Below, one piece after another: positions 8,183 to 18,093 of a stretch of 35,486 nucleotides of DNA. This DNA is from Pseudofrankia coriaricola (GTDB lineage: Bacteria; Actinomycetota; Actinomycetes; Frankiales; Frankiaceae), in the NCBI RefSeq assembly GCF_001854805.1, contig NZ_MBLO01000265.1, positions 1 through 35,486 of the forward strand, given 5' to 3'. Position numbers and translations under genes: made by a program. Under the pieces are notes generated by a model. The model made no database searches, had not been told where the DNA came from, and saw only the letters and a program-made list of their open reading frames with translations. Each line of letters starts with the position of its first letter. Within the stretch, counting starts at the first letter, position 1.

Positions 8183-8189
8183 GTGAGGG
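8117..8189 (+). repeat. Degenerate 14-bp tandem repeats running into the dnaN start codon
   Basis: GTGAGGA-type units begin at 8117, 8131, 8145, a decayed one near 8159, then 8169 and 8183; the spacing is 14 bp apart from one 10-bp step. The last unit supplies the GTG start at 8183. Each unit resembles a start codon and Shine-Dalgarno combined. Confidence 0.6.
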
Positions 8190-9373
8190 TAACGGTGCCG
8201 CGCGCGGAGTTCGCGGAGGCCGCCGGATGGGTGGCGCGCCACCTGCCGGCGCGGACGGTGCCAGGGCCGGCGGTGGGCGGCGGAGTGCTGATGGACGCCG
8301 CGGACAGGTTGACGCTGTCCGCGTTCGACTACCAGGCGGCCGTGACCGCGACCGTGGACGTGACGGCGACGGTGCCCGGCAGGGCGCTGCTGCCCGGTCG
8401 GCTGGTCGCCGAGATCATGCGTAGCCTGCCCGACGAGTCCGTGCGGTTCAGCGTCGACGAGGGCTGGCTGCTGGTGCGTGCCGCCGGCGCCCACTACCGG
8501 GTGCCGACCCTGCCGCTGGACGACTACCCGGCGCTGCCCGCGTTCCCGCCGCCGGTCGGCCAGGTGGACACGCTCGGCTTCGCCGCGGCCGTCAGCCAGG
8601 TCGTCCCGGCGGCGGCCAAGGACGAGACGTTTCCGGTGCTCACGGCGCTACGGCTCGAGTTCACCGGCCGCGGCCTCACACTGGTCGCCACCGACCGCTA
8701 CCGCCTCGCGGTGCGCACGATCCCGTGGCAGCCCTCGGTGCGGGCACCGGAGGCGGTGGCGCACGTGCCAGCCCGCATGCTTTCGGATCTCGCCCGGATC
8801 CCGACCGCCGCCTCCCGGCTCGCGCTCGGCCTCGGCGCGGACGACGACGGCGGCCCGCGGTTCGGGTTGTCGACCGGGTCGCGCCGGGTGGTGGTCCGGC
8901 TTGTCGACGGGACGTTCCCGCACTACCGGCGGCTGTTTCCCGAATCGGTGCCGCTGTTCGCGAGCGCCCAGGTCGCTCCGCTCGCGGCGGCGATCCGACG
9001 GGTGTCGGTGGTCGCGCCGCGCACAGGCCCTGTCGTGCGGGTCACGCTCGCGGCGGGCACCCTGACCGCGGACGTCGGCCCGGACACGGGCACCACGGCC
9101 GCGAGCGAGTCCGACCCGCTGGGTATCGCCTCGGCCACCGACTCGGTGCCGATCGACTACAACGGGCCCGACCTGGTCGCCTGGTACAACCCCAACTACC
9201 TGCTGGACGGGCTGGGCGCGGTCGACGGCGACGAGGTGACGATCGGCTTCGCCTCGACAGACCCGGACGAGGCCGCCAGCTCACCGGCCATCCTCACCGG
9301 CAAGGACGACCACGGCTACCGCTACGTCCTCATGCCGGTCGTGCGATCGGGTGGTTCCGCGGGACCGGAGTAG
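8183..9373 (+). CDS. dnaN: DNA polymerase III beta subunit (sliding clamp) homologue
   Basis: A full-length 396-residue clamp. Each of the three domains shows family landmarks: LPDESVRFSVDEGWLLVRAAGAHYRVPTLP pattern in domain 1, LVATDRYRLAVRTIPW and the DGTFPHYRRLFPE motif in domain 2, and YNPNYLLDGL plus the C-terminal YRYVLMPVV, which forms part of the partner-binding pocket. It should encircle DNA and tether polymerases. There is no dnaA, recF or gyrB nearby, so this is probably an additional copy rather than the oriC-linked one (inference). GTG 8183 follows GAGGACGGGG by a few bases. The 3' end overlaps the convergent LysR gene by 52 bp. Extra clamps in actinobacteria can serve specialised polymerases or confer resistance to clamp-targeting antibiotics such as griselimycin. 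Confidence 0.9.
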   Translation: MRVTVPRAEFAEAAGWVARHLPARTVPGPAVGGGVLMDAADRLTLSAFDYQAAVTATVDVTATVPGRALLPGRLVAEIMRSLPDESVRFSVDEGWLLVRAAGAHYRVPTLPLDDYPALPAFPPPVGQVDTLGFAAAVSQVVPAAAKDETFPVLTALRLEFTGRGLTLVATDRYRLAVRTIPWQPSVRAPEAVAHVPARMLSDLARIPTAASRLALGLGADDDGGPRFGLSTGSRRVVVRLVDGTFPHYRRLFPESVPLFASAQVAPLAAAIRRVSVVAPRTGPVVRVTLAAGTLTADVGPDTGTTAASESDPLGIASATDSVPIDYNGPDLVAWYNPNYLLDGLGAVDGDEVTIGFASTDPDEAASSPAILTGKDDHGYRYVLMPVVRSGGSAGPE

Positions 9374-10305
9374 ATGTTGGGGGCGGGGTGGACGCCAGGG
9401 GGGAGCATGTCGGCCGCCGCCGCGTTGGCGACGAAGTCGACGAGGGTGGCGCGCAGCTCGCGGGCCGCCCTAGGCGGCTCGACGTCGCGCCGGTGGGCCA
9501 GGCCGATCGTTCGGTGCAAGCCGGGAGGGGCGAACGGCGTCGTCCGCAGCGGCTGCCGGAAGGCCACCATGCTCGGGATCACGGCGATCCCGAGGCCCGC
9601 CATCACGAAGCCGCAGACGGCGTCCATCTCGCCGCCCTCGACGGCGAACGTCGGATCGAACCCGGCGGCCCGGCACGCGCCCACCGTGAACTCGCGCAGG
9701 TCGTAGCCCCGGCGGAACATCACCAGCGGGCGGTCGCGCAGGTCGCTCACCGCCATGCGGGTGGCGCGCACCGGCGGCGGGCCGTCGGGGGAGGAGATGA
9801 CAACGAGGTCCTCGCGCAGTAGCGGCGTGGTGGCCAGCGCCGGGTCGCTGCCCTGCAGCGGCAGGATGATCAGCGCCAGGTCGAGCGCGCCGACGGCGAG
9901 CTCGCCGACGAGGTCGCGCGAGCCGCCCTCCTCGACGAGCAGCCGGATGCCCGGGTAGCGCTGGCGGAACAGCCGCAGCACCTCGGGCAGCATCCCGGTG
10001 CACAGGCTCGGGGTGGCGCCGACACGGACCTTCCCGCGGCGCAGGTCCGTCAGCTCCTGGACCTCGCGGCGGGCGGTGTCGGTGTCCGCGAGGATCCGCC
10101 TGGCCAGCGGCAACAGCGCCTCACCGGCCGCGGTGAGTGTGATATTCCCCCTAGCCCGGTTGAACAGCGGGCTACCGAGCTCGGTCTCCAGCGCCCGGAT
10201 CTGCGCGGACAGTGACGGCTGGGCTACGTGAACGCGTGTAGCGGCCCTGGTGAAGTGCTTTGTCTCGGCCACAGCGACGAAGTAGGCCAGCTGATGCAAC
10301 TGCAC
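9322..10305 (-). CDS. LysR-family transcriptional regulator next to sdhCAB
   Basis: A 327-residue regulator. The N-terminal winged helix-turn-helix reads QLHQLAYFVAVAETKHFTRAATRVHVAQPSLSAQIRALETELG in order, typical of LysR proteins, followed by FNRARGNITLTAAGEALL and a two-lobe effector domain (GKVRVGATPSLCTGMLPEVL and onward). GTG 10305 gives the usual LysR N-terminus; the longer in-frame extension reads into the promoter. It is divergent from sdhC with 83 bp between starts, so control of the succinate dehydrogenase operon and of itself is likely. A T-N11-A dyad sits 10 bp upstream of its start. The effector is unknown. Its 3' end runs 52 bp antisense into dnaN. Confidence 0.9.
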   Translation of the reverse strand: MQLHQLAYFVAVAETKHFTRAATRVHVAQPSLSAQIRALETELGSPLFNRARGNITLTAAGEALLPLARRILADTDTARREVQELTDLRRGKVRVGATPSLCTGMLPEVLRLFRQRYPGIRLLVEEGGSRDLVGELAVGALDLALIILPLQGSDPALATTPLLREDLVVISSPDGPPPVRATRMAVSDLRDRPLVMFRRGYDLREFTVGACRAAGFDPTFAVEGGEMDAVCGFVMAGLGIAVIPSMVAFRQPLRTTPFAPPGLHRTIGLAHRRDVEPPRAARELRATLVDFVANAAAADMLPPGVHPAPNIYSGPAEPPDRTTGMRT

Positions 10306-10314
10306 ACCCAGACG

Positions 10315-10329
10315 ATAGTCCTGGGCTAT
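10315..10329. promoter_or_regulatory. LysR-type T-N11-A dyad
   Basis: ATAG-N7-CTAT is a perfect dyad whose T10316 and A10328 are separated by exactly 11 bases, the classic LysR recognition pattern. It lies between the LysR gene and sdhC. Confidence 0.55.
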
Positions 10330-10350
10330 TGACACGAGCACTTTCATGTC

Positions 10351-10380
10351 TTGGACCGGGGGCTTGACGGTCCGTACGTT
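10351..10380 (+). promoter_or_regulatory. Candidate sdhC promoter, possibly leaderless
   Basis: TTGGAC (10351-10356), 18-nt spacer and TACGTT (10375-10380) precede the GTG start of sdhC at 10389 by 8 nt. That places the predicted transcript start at or near the start codon, and no Shine-Dalgarno sequence is visible, consistent with a leaderless message. Confidence 0.35.
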
Positions 10381-10388
10381 GCTCACTC

Positions 10389-11105
10389 GTGGCAGTAGCG
10401 ACCCCGGCGACCCGGGTAGGGCGCACCTCGGCCGTGGCGACCCTATGGCGATCGAACATCGGCAAGAAGGCAGTGATGGCCGTCACAGGCATCCTCATGC
10501 TGCTCTTCCTCATCCTCCATATGGCGGGCAATCTCAAGATTTTCTTTGGCAGGGATGACTTCGACTCGTATGCCCACTGGCTGCGCACGATCGGCAGCCC
10601 GGTTCTGCACAACGCCTGGTTCCTCTGGATCCAGCGGTTCGTGCTCCTGGTCGCCATCGCGCTGCACGCCGTCAGCGCCTACCAGCTGAGCAGGCGGGAC
10701 CTGAAGGCACGCCCGGAGAAGTACGCCCACCGGCTGCGCCCGACCGCGAGCTACGCCACCAACACGATGCGCTTCGGCGGCATCATCATCGGCCTGTTCG
10801 TGATCTACCACATCCTTGACCTGACCGCGCTGGTCGCGAACCCGAACGGGGTCGAGGGCGCCGCCTACGACAACGTCGTCGCGGACTTCTCGCACTGGTA
10901 CATCGCGCTCGCCTACATCGTCGCGATGCTCGCGCTGTGCCTGCACATCGCGCACGGCTTCTGGAGCGCGGCGCGCACCCTCGGGGCCGTCACCAGCGCC
11001 ACCCGCGCGACCGCGTACAAGGCGACCGCCGGCGTGCTCGCCGCCGTGATCACGCTCGGCTTCCTGGCTGTCCCGATCGCCGTCATGGCCGGTTTGGTGG
11101 ATTGA
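10389..11105 (+). CDS. sdhC: Succinate dehydrogenase cytochrome b subunit
   Basis: A 238-residue membrane anchor of complex II. It has five hydrophobic helices and the family start [33 protein letters not shown]. Histidines in helices ([47 protein letters not shown]) provide the usual ligands for two hemes. One five-helix subunit replaces separate SdhC and SdhD, as in the Bacillus-type enzyme. GTG 10389 is the start and appears leaderless. The gene is followed by sdhA after 2 nt, showing one operon. It passes electrons from SdhB to menaquinone. Confidence 0.92.
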   Translation: MAVATPATRVGRTSAVATLWRSNIGKKAVMAVTGILMLLFLILHMAGNLKIFFGRDDFDSYAHWLRTIGSPVLHNAWFLWIQRFVLLVAIALHAVSAYQLSRRDLKARPEKYAHRLRPTASYATNTMRFGGIIIGLFVIYHILDLTALVANPNGVEGAAYDNVVADFSHWYIALAYIVAMLALCLHIAHGFWSAARTLGAVTSATRATAYKATAGVLAAVITLGFLAVPIAVMAGLVD

Positions 11106-11107
11106 GC

Positions 11108-13050
<1,943 letters not shown>

Positions 13051-13054
<4 letters not shown>

Positions 13055-13800
13055 AACTCACCCTGCGCATCTGGCGGCAGAGCGGTCCGAACGCCCAGGG
13101 CACGCTCGTCGACTACGTGCTGGACGACGTCAGCCCGGAGATGTCGTTCCTGGAGATGCTCGACGTCCTCAACGAGAAGCTCATCCTCGATGGGGACATC
13201 CCGGTCACCTTCGACCACGACTGCCGCGAGGGCATCTGCGGCGCCTGCGGCATGGTGGTCAACGGCGCGCCGCACGGCCCGCAGACCCTGACCACCACCT
13301 GCCAGCTGCACATGCGGACGTTCTCCGACGGCGACACCATCGTCATCGAGCCGTGGCGGTCGGCGGCGTTCCCGGTGGTCAAGGACCTGATGGTGGACCG
13401 GTCGGCGTTCGACCGGATCATCCAGGCCGGCGGCTACGTCAGCGTCACCACCGGCAGCGCGCCGGAGGCGAACACCCAGCTGGTGCCGAAGCCGGACGCG
13501 GACCTCGCGTTCGAGAACGCCGAGTGCATCGGCTGCGGCGCCTGCGTCGCGGCCTGCCCGAACGGCTCGTCGATGCTGTTCGTCTCGGCCAAGGTCTCGC
13601 ACCTCAACGTGCTGCCGCAGGGCCAGCCGGAGCGCGAGTCCCGGGTGGTGGGCATGGTCGAGCAGATGGACGCCGAGGGCTTCGGCGGCTGCACCAACAC
13701 CGGCGAGTGCACCAACGCCTGCCCGAAGGGCATCCCGCAGGCGAGCATCGCCCGGCTCAACAAGGAGTACCTGCGCGCGTCGCTGACGCACCGCCGGTAG
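13051..13800 (+). CDS. sdhB: Succinate dehydrogenase iron-sulfur subunit
   Basis: A 249-residue electron carrier joining SdhA to SdhC. The N-terminal ferredoxin domain binds [2Fe-2S] through [10 protein letters not shown] (Cys 58, 63, 66) and TTCQ (Cys 84). The C-terminal domain binds [4Fe-4S] and [3Fe-4S] clusters through [15 protein letters not shown] (Cys 159, 162, 165, 169) and [15 protein letters not shown] (Cys 214, 220, 224). All ligands are present. It starts inside the sdhA stop (ATGA overlap) and is the last gene of the operon, followed at once by a hairpin. Confidence 0.96.
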
Positions 13801-13801
13801 T

Positions 13802-13823
13802 GCCCGCGCGAGGTCGCGCGGGC
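13802..13823 (+). terminator. Terminator hairpin of the sdh operon
   Basis: GCCCGCGCG-AGGT-CGCGCGGGC forms a perfect 9-bp stem with a 4-nt loop, starting 2 nt after the sdhB stop. Confidence 0.75.
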
Positions 13824-13877
13824 GGTCACCAGCCGTGCGACCCCGCCCGGCGGAATGGCCCGGTCATCCTCCGTGGA

Positions 13878-13912
13878 GCGGGCGGGCTGGCCTACGGGGC
13901 CAGCCCGCCCGC
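13878..13912 (+). terminator. Second strong hairpin after sdhB
   Basis: GCGGGCGGGCTGGCC (13878-13892) pairs perfectly with 13898-13912 over a 5-nt TACGG loop, a 15-bp GC stem. Together with the first hairpin it insulates the sdh operon from the downstream gene. Confidence 0.75.
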
Positions 13913-13976
13913 CGCTTCAGGAACCGAGGTGTGACCGGGCCGTTCCTGTTGGGGGCGTTTCGCTGGCGGCTACTGT

Positions 13977-14029
13977 CGGTACAGTCGCGTTGTACCGGTG
14001 TTGAGCGACTTATGAATGTTGAGCGACTT
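13977..14029 (+). promoter_or_regulatory. Dyad and direct repeats upstream of LCP gene 1
   Basis: CGGTACA-N7-TGTACCG (13977-13997) is a perfect dyad. Next to it TGTTGAGCGACTT occurs twice, at 13999-14011 and 14017-14029 (18-bp period). Both lie 84-136 bp before the gene start, a plausible regulator-binding region. Confidence 0.5.
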
Positions 14030-14112
14030 CTTCCGTCGCCGACGGCCACGCGGGCCGCCCCCACGGCCACGCGCCCGGCGGCCCCCTGCGGTTCGGAGGC
14101 TGGATCCCGCCC

Positions 14113-16305
14113 GTGGCGACTGCTCGGTTTGATGGGTCGCCCGCGCCCGGCGACAGGCGTGTCTCGCCTGCCGCCGCGACGGCGGACCCGGTCGACGGCG
14201 CCGAGGCGGCTGGGGACGGGGCTGCCGACATGACTCGAGCTGGCGACGCGGCCCGCGGGCCCGACGCGGCCGGTGGGTCCAGGCCGGCTGGTGGGCCCCC
14301 CGTGGCTGGTGGTGCCGGGTCGGCTGGCGAGCGGGAGCCGGCTGGTGACGCGCCTTTCTCAGCGTCAGCGCGGCTGGTCGTGGGTGAACGGCTCTCGCCG
14401 CGGGCGCGGCTCGCCCGCCTGGCCGGAGGCCCCGAAGGCGAGCCGGCGCCGGCCGCGGAGACAGGCCCCGGCGGCGACGGCGAGGAACGCCCCGCCGACG
14501 CGCCGGCCACGACCGCCCTCCCACGCCCACGCCGCAGCCTCGCCCAGGGTGGCGCCAGGGCGGCGCGCGTTGCGGCTGCCCTACCAGGCCCGGTCACCGA
14601 GCCGAGCCAGCTCGCTGTGCCAGCCCAGTCCGCGGAGCCGGCCCGGCCCGCGGAGCCGGGCTCGGCCGCGGCGAACGACGCCGCGGGCGTCGATCCGGCC
14701 GGCGGGCCAGCCCTTGCCGGCGGCGCCGCCGGGGAGTCCGAGCCCGATGACGCGGCCGCCGAGCTGGACGACGGGGACGGCTCGGACCTTCCACCAGAAC
14801 TGAGCCCACGCGGGGAGAACGATGAGCGCCGGCGGCGCGGACTGGCGAGGGCGCTGCTCCTCGGGCTCGCGGGGATCGTGTCCTGCGCGCTGTTCCTCGT
14901 CATCGGCCTCGGCTACGGCGCGACGAAGTACTACGACTCGCGGGTCGACCGGACCGATCTGAGCGACGGCGACGTCGAGGGCACCCGCCCGCCGCAGATC
15001 CCGCATGGCCGGGAGGTCTGGCTGCTGGTCGGCTCCGACGTGCGGACCGGTTCCGATGCGGCCGACGTGGGCGGCGCCCGCTCGGACACGATGATGATCG
15101 CGTATCTCGGTGCCGACGAGAAGACGACCCTCGTGTCGATCCCACGGGACCTGAAAGTCAGAATTCCGGCCTATACGGATTCCAAGGGCAAGCGGCACGC
15201 CGCGCGTACCAACCGGGTCAACGCGGCGTTCAACGACGGCGGTCCCGCCCTGCTGCTGCGCACTCTGGAAGACGTCACGAATCTGCGTATCGATCATTTC
15301 GCCGAGATCGACTTCAACGGCTTCAGGACGATGAGCAGCGTCCTCGGCGGCGTCGAGGTCTGCATGGTGAAGGACCCCTACCGGGACCCGTTCAAGGATG
15401 ACCAAGGGCGGAGGCGGGTCTCCACTAACCTCGACGACTCGATGTCGGGCTTCCACGGTAAGGAGGGCGTCAACCTCCTGTCGGGCGACAACGCGCTCGC
15501 CTTCGTCCGCCAGCGGCATGGCTTTCCGAACGGCGACTACACCAGGGTCCAGCGGCAGCAGGCTTTCCTCGCGGCAGTCTTCCGCAAGGTCAAGAGCGGC
15601 GACCTGCTCACCAACCCGGGGAAGCTCACCGGGTTCCTCAACGCCGTCACCGAGTCCGTGACGGTCGACTCGGGCACCGACCTGAACGACCTGAAGGTGC
15701 TTGCCGAGCGGATGCAGGCGATGAGCGCCGGCCAGGTCACCTTCACCACGATCCCGCTCTCGGGGGCCACCAGCGGCAGCGGGCAGGCCTACTACGCGCT
15801 CTACGACCCGGCTACGGTACGCGCTTTCTTCGCGTCGATCGTCTCCGAGACCGGTGGCCAGGGCTCCGCTGGAACGGGCCCAACGGCGCCGACGGCGGCT
15901 CCGACCCCGATCGTCGCGCCGAGCCAGGTCAGGGTACGGGTGCTCAACGGCACGACGACCGGCGGCATCGCCAAGACCGTGGCGAGCAAGCTGCGGAACG
16001 CCGGCTACGACGTGGTCGGCTATGGCGTCGCCGACGACCGGAACCAAGCCCAGACCGAGGTGCGCTTCGCCCCGGGGGACGCCGCGGCCGCGAACCGGCT
16101 GGTCGCCGATGTCTCCGGCGCCCGTGCCCTGTCCGGCGCGGGCTCCGGGGCGGCCGGCGAGATCGTCCTCGTCGTCGGCAACGACCTCGTCGACGGTGAC
16201 ACCGCCGTCATCGCCTCGCCGGCGGCCAGGGCGTCCGCGGGCACCGCCGCCACGCCGTTCTACACCCAGGCACCGGTCTCCGCCGACAACCGCTGCGTGA
16301 AGTAG
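14113..16305 (+). CDS. LytR-CpsA-Psr (LCP) family cell-wall glycopolymer ligase with long cytoplasmic tail
   Basis: A 730-residue membrane protein. Residues 1-240 are a disordered Ala/Pro/Gly-rich tail, followed by one membrane helix (about 245-268) and an external LCP domain (about 300-490). Motifs include LLVGSDVRTGSD, ARSDTMMIAYL, TLVSIPRDLKVRIP, NAAFNDGGPALLLRTLE and LAFVRQRHGFPNGDYTRVQRQQAFL, covering the conserved Arg and Asp residues that bind the polyprenyl pyrophosphate substrate. A LytR_C domain (VRVRVLNGTTTGGIAKTVASKLRNAGYDVVGYG) lies at about 605-700. LCP proteins attach secondary polymers to peptidoglycan. GTG 14113 is the longest start, with GGAGG 13 nt upstream; ATG 14230 is an alternative. 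The tail is unusually long for the family. Confidence 0.9.
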   Translation: MATARFDGSPAPGDRRVSPAAATADPVDGAEAAGDGAADMTRAGDAARGPDAAGGSRPAGGPPVAGGAGSAGEREPAGDAPFSASARLVVGERLSPRARLARLAGGPEGEPAPAAETGPGGDGEERPADAPATTALPRPRRSLAQGGARAARVAAALPGPVTEPSQLAVPAQSAEPARPAEPGSAAANDAAGVDPAGGPALAGGAAGESEPDDAAAELDDGDGSDLPPELSPRGENDERRRRGLARALLLGLAGIVSCALFLVIGLGYGATKYYDSRVDRTDLSDGDVEGTRPPQIPHGREVWLLVGSDVRTGSDAADVGGARSDTMMIAYLGADEKTTLVSIPRDLKVRIPAYTDSKGKRHAARTNRVNAAFNDGGPALLLRTLEDVTNLRIDHFAEIDFNGFRTMSSVLGGVEVCMVKDPYRDPFKDDQGRRRVSTNLDDSMSGFHGKEGVNLLSGDNALAFVRQRHGFPNGDYTRVQRQQAFLAAVFRKVKSGDLLTNPGKLTGFLNAVTESVTVDSGTDLNDLKVLAERMQAMSAGQVTFTTIPLSGATSGSGQAYYALYDPATVRAFFASIVSETGGQGSAGTGPTAPTAAPTPIVAPSQVRVRVLNGTTTGGIAKTVASKLRNAGYDVVGYGVADDRNQAQTEVRFAPGDAAAANRLVADVSGARALSGAGSGAAGEIVLVVGNDLVDGDTAVIASPAARASAGTAATPFYTQAPVSADNRCVK

Positions 16306-16406
16306 GGCCCTGACCGCGAATGGAGGCGGTGAGGCGTCTCCCGGTCGCGGGCTGTTCGAAGCGCCGCTGACGTCGCCGCGCAGCGAGTTGGCCGTAGGTT
16401 CGATGA

Positions 16407-16430
16407 GACGGGGTCTCGGACGGGGTCTCG
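16407..16430. repeat. Tandem 12-bp repeat in a convergent gap
   Basis: GACGGGGTCTCG is repeated head to tail (16407-16418, 16419-16430). With the preceding GA it makes GAGAC/GTCTC pairs that could fold, so it may help terminate the two converging transcripts. Confidence 0.4.
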
Positions 16431-16579
16431 GTGGGCCCTGTCCGCATGACCCCGCGATGGGTGAGGAGCCGAATCCTCGACGAGACGTCGGCTCCCCACC
16501 CACTCCGCGAATCTTCAGCGTCCGGCCCGCCGGGCCAGCCGCCGGACAACCGACGGATCTGGGATTTTGCGCTGTCTAC

Positions 16580-17029
16580 CTACCAGGACGAGGTCGTAAC
16601 GATCTTGCCGCTTGGGCCCCAGCCCATCGCATGTGACAGTGTGCCCCTGTCCCAGAAGGCGGGCGTCTTGCAGTTGCCACCGTTCGAGGGGTCGTCGGGC
16701 CAGCCCGAGCCCTCCGCATTGGTGGTGTCGTTGTGAATGTTGCAGCCGAGCTCGTCCCCCAGATTCTGACCCGGGTTGTCGCGAACGGTCTTGCCCCAGA
16801 CCGACTGACAGGTCGCGCTGTACCAGAGCTCGACCCGGAAGCCGATCCCACTGTCGGTCGCGTGCGTGTAGTAGATCAGGTCGCCGTCGTTGCCGTACCC
16901 GCCGTTGATGCCGCAGGGCGGCGAGGGCGGCGCGACGGCCTGGGCGGCGGGCATCGCGGCCCACGAGACGACGGCCGCCGGGATCGCCATGGCCGTCGTC
17001 GCGGCCGCGGCGCGTGTTACGCTGCGCAA
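16580..17029 (-). CDS. Small secreted four-Cys protein, DUF2690-like (paralogue 1)
   Basis: A 149-residue exported protein. A Sec signal peptide (Arg-containing start, Ala-rich core, cleavage near MPAAQAVA about residue 32) precedes a mature domain of about 115 residues. Its core RVELWYSATCQSVWGK matches the '[VL]ELrYS-x2-C-x2-aWgr' pattern that I associate with DUF2690. Four cysteines remain after cleavage (PPCG, ATCQ, GCNIHND, GNCK), enough for two disulfides. The same core recurs in three genes at 22-24 kb, but this copy is the most diverged and lies on the other strand. TTG 17029 has a strong AAAGGAG 8 nt upstream. An 18-bp palindrome lies 75 bp before the start. Function is unknown. Confidence 0.75.
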   Translation of the reverse strand: MRSVTRAAAATTAMAIPAAVVSWAAMPAAQAVAPPSPPCGINGGYGNDGDLIYYTHATDSGIGFRVELWYSATCQSVWGKTVRDNPGQNLGDELGCNIHNDTTNAEGSGWPDDPSNGGNCKTPAFWDRGTLSHAMGWGPSGKIVTTSSW

Positions 17030-17643
17030 ATTCTTCTCCTTTGAGTTTCGTTTCCACGGCCCGCCGTGGCTGTGGCGGACTCGTGGAATAACGGGATTGC
17101 CGTCCCGCCAATATTGGCGGGCCGATTGAGGTCGCCGACGGCATGGCCGACGGGACGTTTCTGGTGAGTCTCCGCATCACGACGTGGACGATGACGGTCG
17201 GTGCCGGCCGTGAAAATGAGGCGCCGTTCTACCGCTTTTCGGCGGGCGGGTGCCGGCTCCCGTCGGATTCGTCGCGCGGGACCGTCTCGAAAGGCGACGC
17301 CCTGTGTGAGCGTGTCAAGGCGGAGAATCTATCGAAGCCTGGAACGACGGTGTCCCAGCCATGCGTAACGAGGCGACAGAGGAAGCGTAACAGGACCTAC
17401 CGCGGTTCGCATCGAGTTCGGCGGAGAAAGTAGGCAAGGAGTGCACCGCGAATTCGCTGGTGCTGGTTGTTCGTCACCGGTTGCCGGGGGAGGATTTGGG
17501 CTCGGGGCTGGCACCGATCCGAAAAGATTTAGGGGTAGTCGGCGGGCTTGGCCATGGCATACGGGTTGGTAGGATCCGAGATGATCACCATCGTCCGCCA
17601 CGGCGGCTGGGGCGTCCGCGACTCCGACACGTCAGACGTTGCC
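17030..17643. other. Non-coding gap between paralogue 1 and the NTF2-like gene
   Basis: No credible gene in 614 bp; the short frames here have no start signals or recognisable content. It contains the 18-bp palindrome at 17104-17121. Base composition is less GC-rich than in the flanking housekeeping genes. Confidence 0.5.
17104..17121. promoter_or_regulatory. Perfect 18-bp palindrome upstream of paralogue 1
   Basis: CCCGCCAATATTGGCGGG is self-complementary over its full length with no spacer. It lies 75 bp upstream of the secreted-protein start on the minus strand, a position suited to an operator. I do not recognise the regulator. Confidence 0.55.
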
Positions 17644-18093
17644 TCAGCCAGTACTGCCATAGACGTAACGGATAGGCGGAGTGGGCCCGTAGAAGGCGGT
17701 GACCGAGGCGATCCGTGATTGTTCGGTAAAGGTCAGCACGTCGAGTCCGGTGAGGCTCGTCCGGCCGGCGTGGTCCTGGAAGGCCCATTCCAGCCGGGCG
17801 TACCTGTGGTGGAGGTCGACGGCACTGGTACGGACGGGGCGGAAGCCGGGGTAGGCCCGGTGAACCTCCCCGATGAGATCGGTGTACTCGTCGAGGCCGA
17901 CGGCGGTGCCCAGCGGGCTGGCGTACTCGACGTCCGACGCGCAGCAGGCCGCGAGCAGGTCGCGCCGTCGGGTGGGGTCGGGCTCTGTCCAGGCGGACAT
18001 CCCCTGCGCGAGCAGGCTCGCGATCGTGTCGGTGACGGCGGGGTCGACGCCTATGCCGGAGACGATGTCGTGGCGGGCGACGCTGCTGGTCAT
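17644..18093 (-). CDS. NTF2/SnoaL-like protein of the acyl-ligase operon
   Basis: A 149-residue soluble protein. After a start region MTSSVARHDIVSGIGVD it shows a SnoaL/nuclear-transport-factor-2-like pattern: DPTRRRDLLAACCASDVEYASP, then GLDEYTDLIGEVHRAYPGFRPV, then YARLEWAFQDHAGRTSLTGLDVLTFTEQSRIASVTAFYG. The last block is the typical 'G-x-D-V-x-x-F-x-x-G-R-I' ending of the fold. Members act as isomerases, cyclases, hydroxylases or small-molecule binders, so the reaction cannot be told. Its ATG overlaps the stop of the ligase gene (ATGA), so it is probably translated with it and works in the same pathway. Confidence 0.75.
   Translation of the reverse strand: MTSSVARHDIVSGIGVDPAVTDTIASLLAQGMSAWTEPDPTRRRDLLAACCASDVEYASPLGTAVGLDEYTDLIGEVHRAYPGFRPVRTSAVDLHHRYARLEWAFQDHAGRTSLTGLDVLTFTEQSRIASVTAFYGPTPPIRYVYGSTG

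Larger units (their letters stand above)
13801..14112. other. Intergenic region between sdhB and the first LCP gene
   Basis: No gene here. It contains two terminator hairpins on the left and a dyad plus direct repeats (13977-14029) on the right, all listed separately. Confidence 0.6.

Noticed and set aside
17143-17433. 96-residue plus-strand frame in the gap before the NTF2-like gene
   Set aside because: No ribosome site, low-complexity basic tail and no recognisable content.
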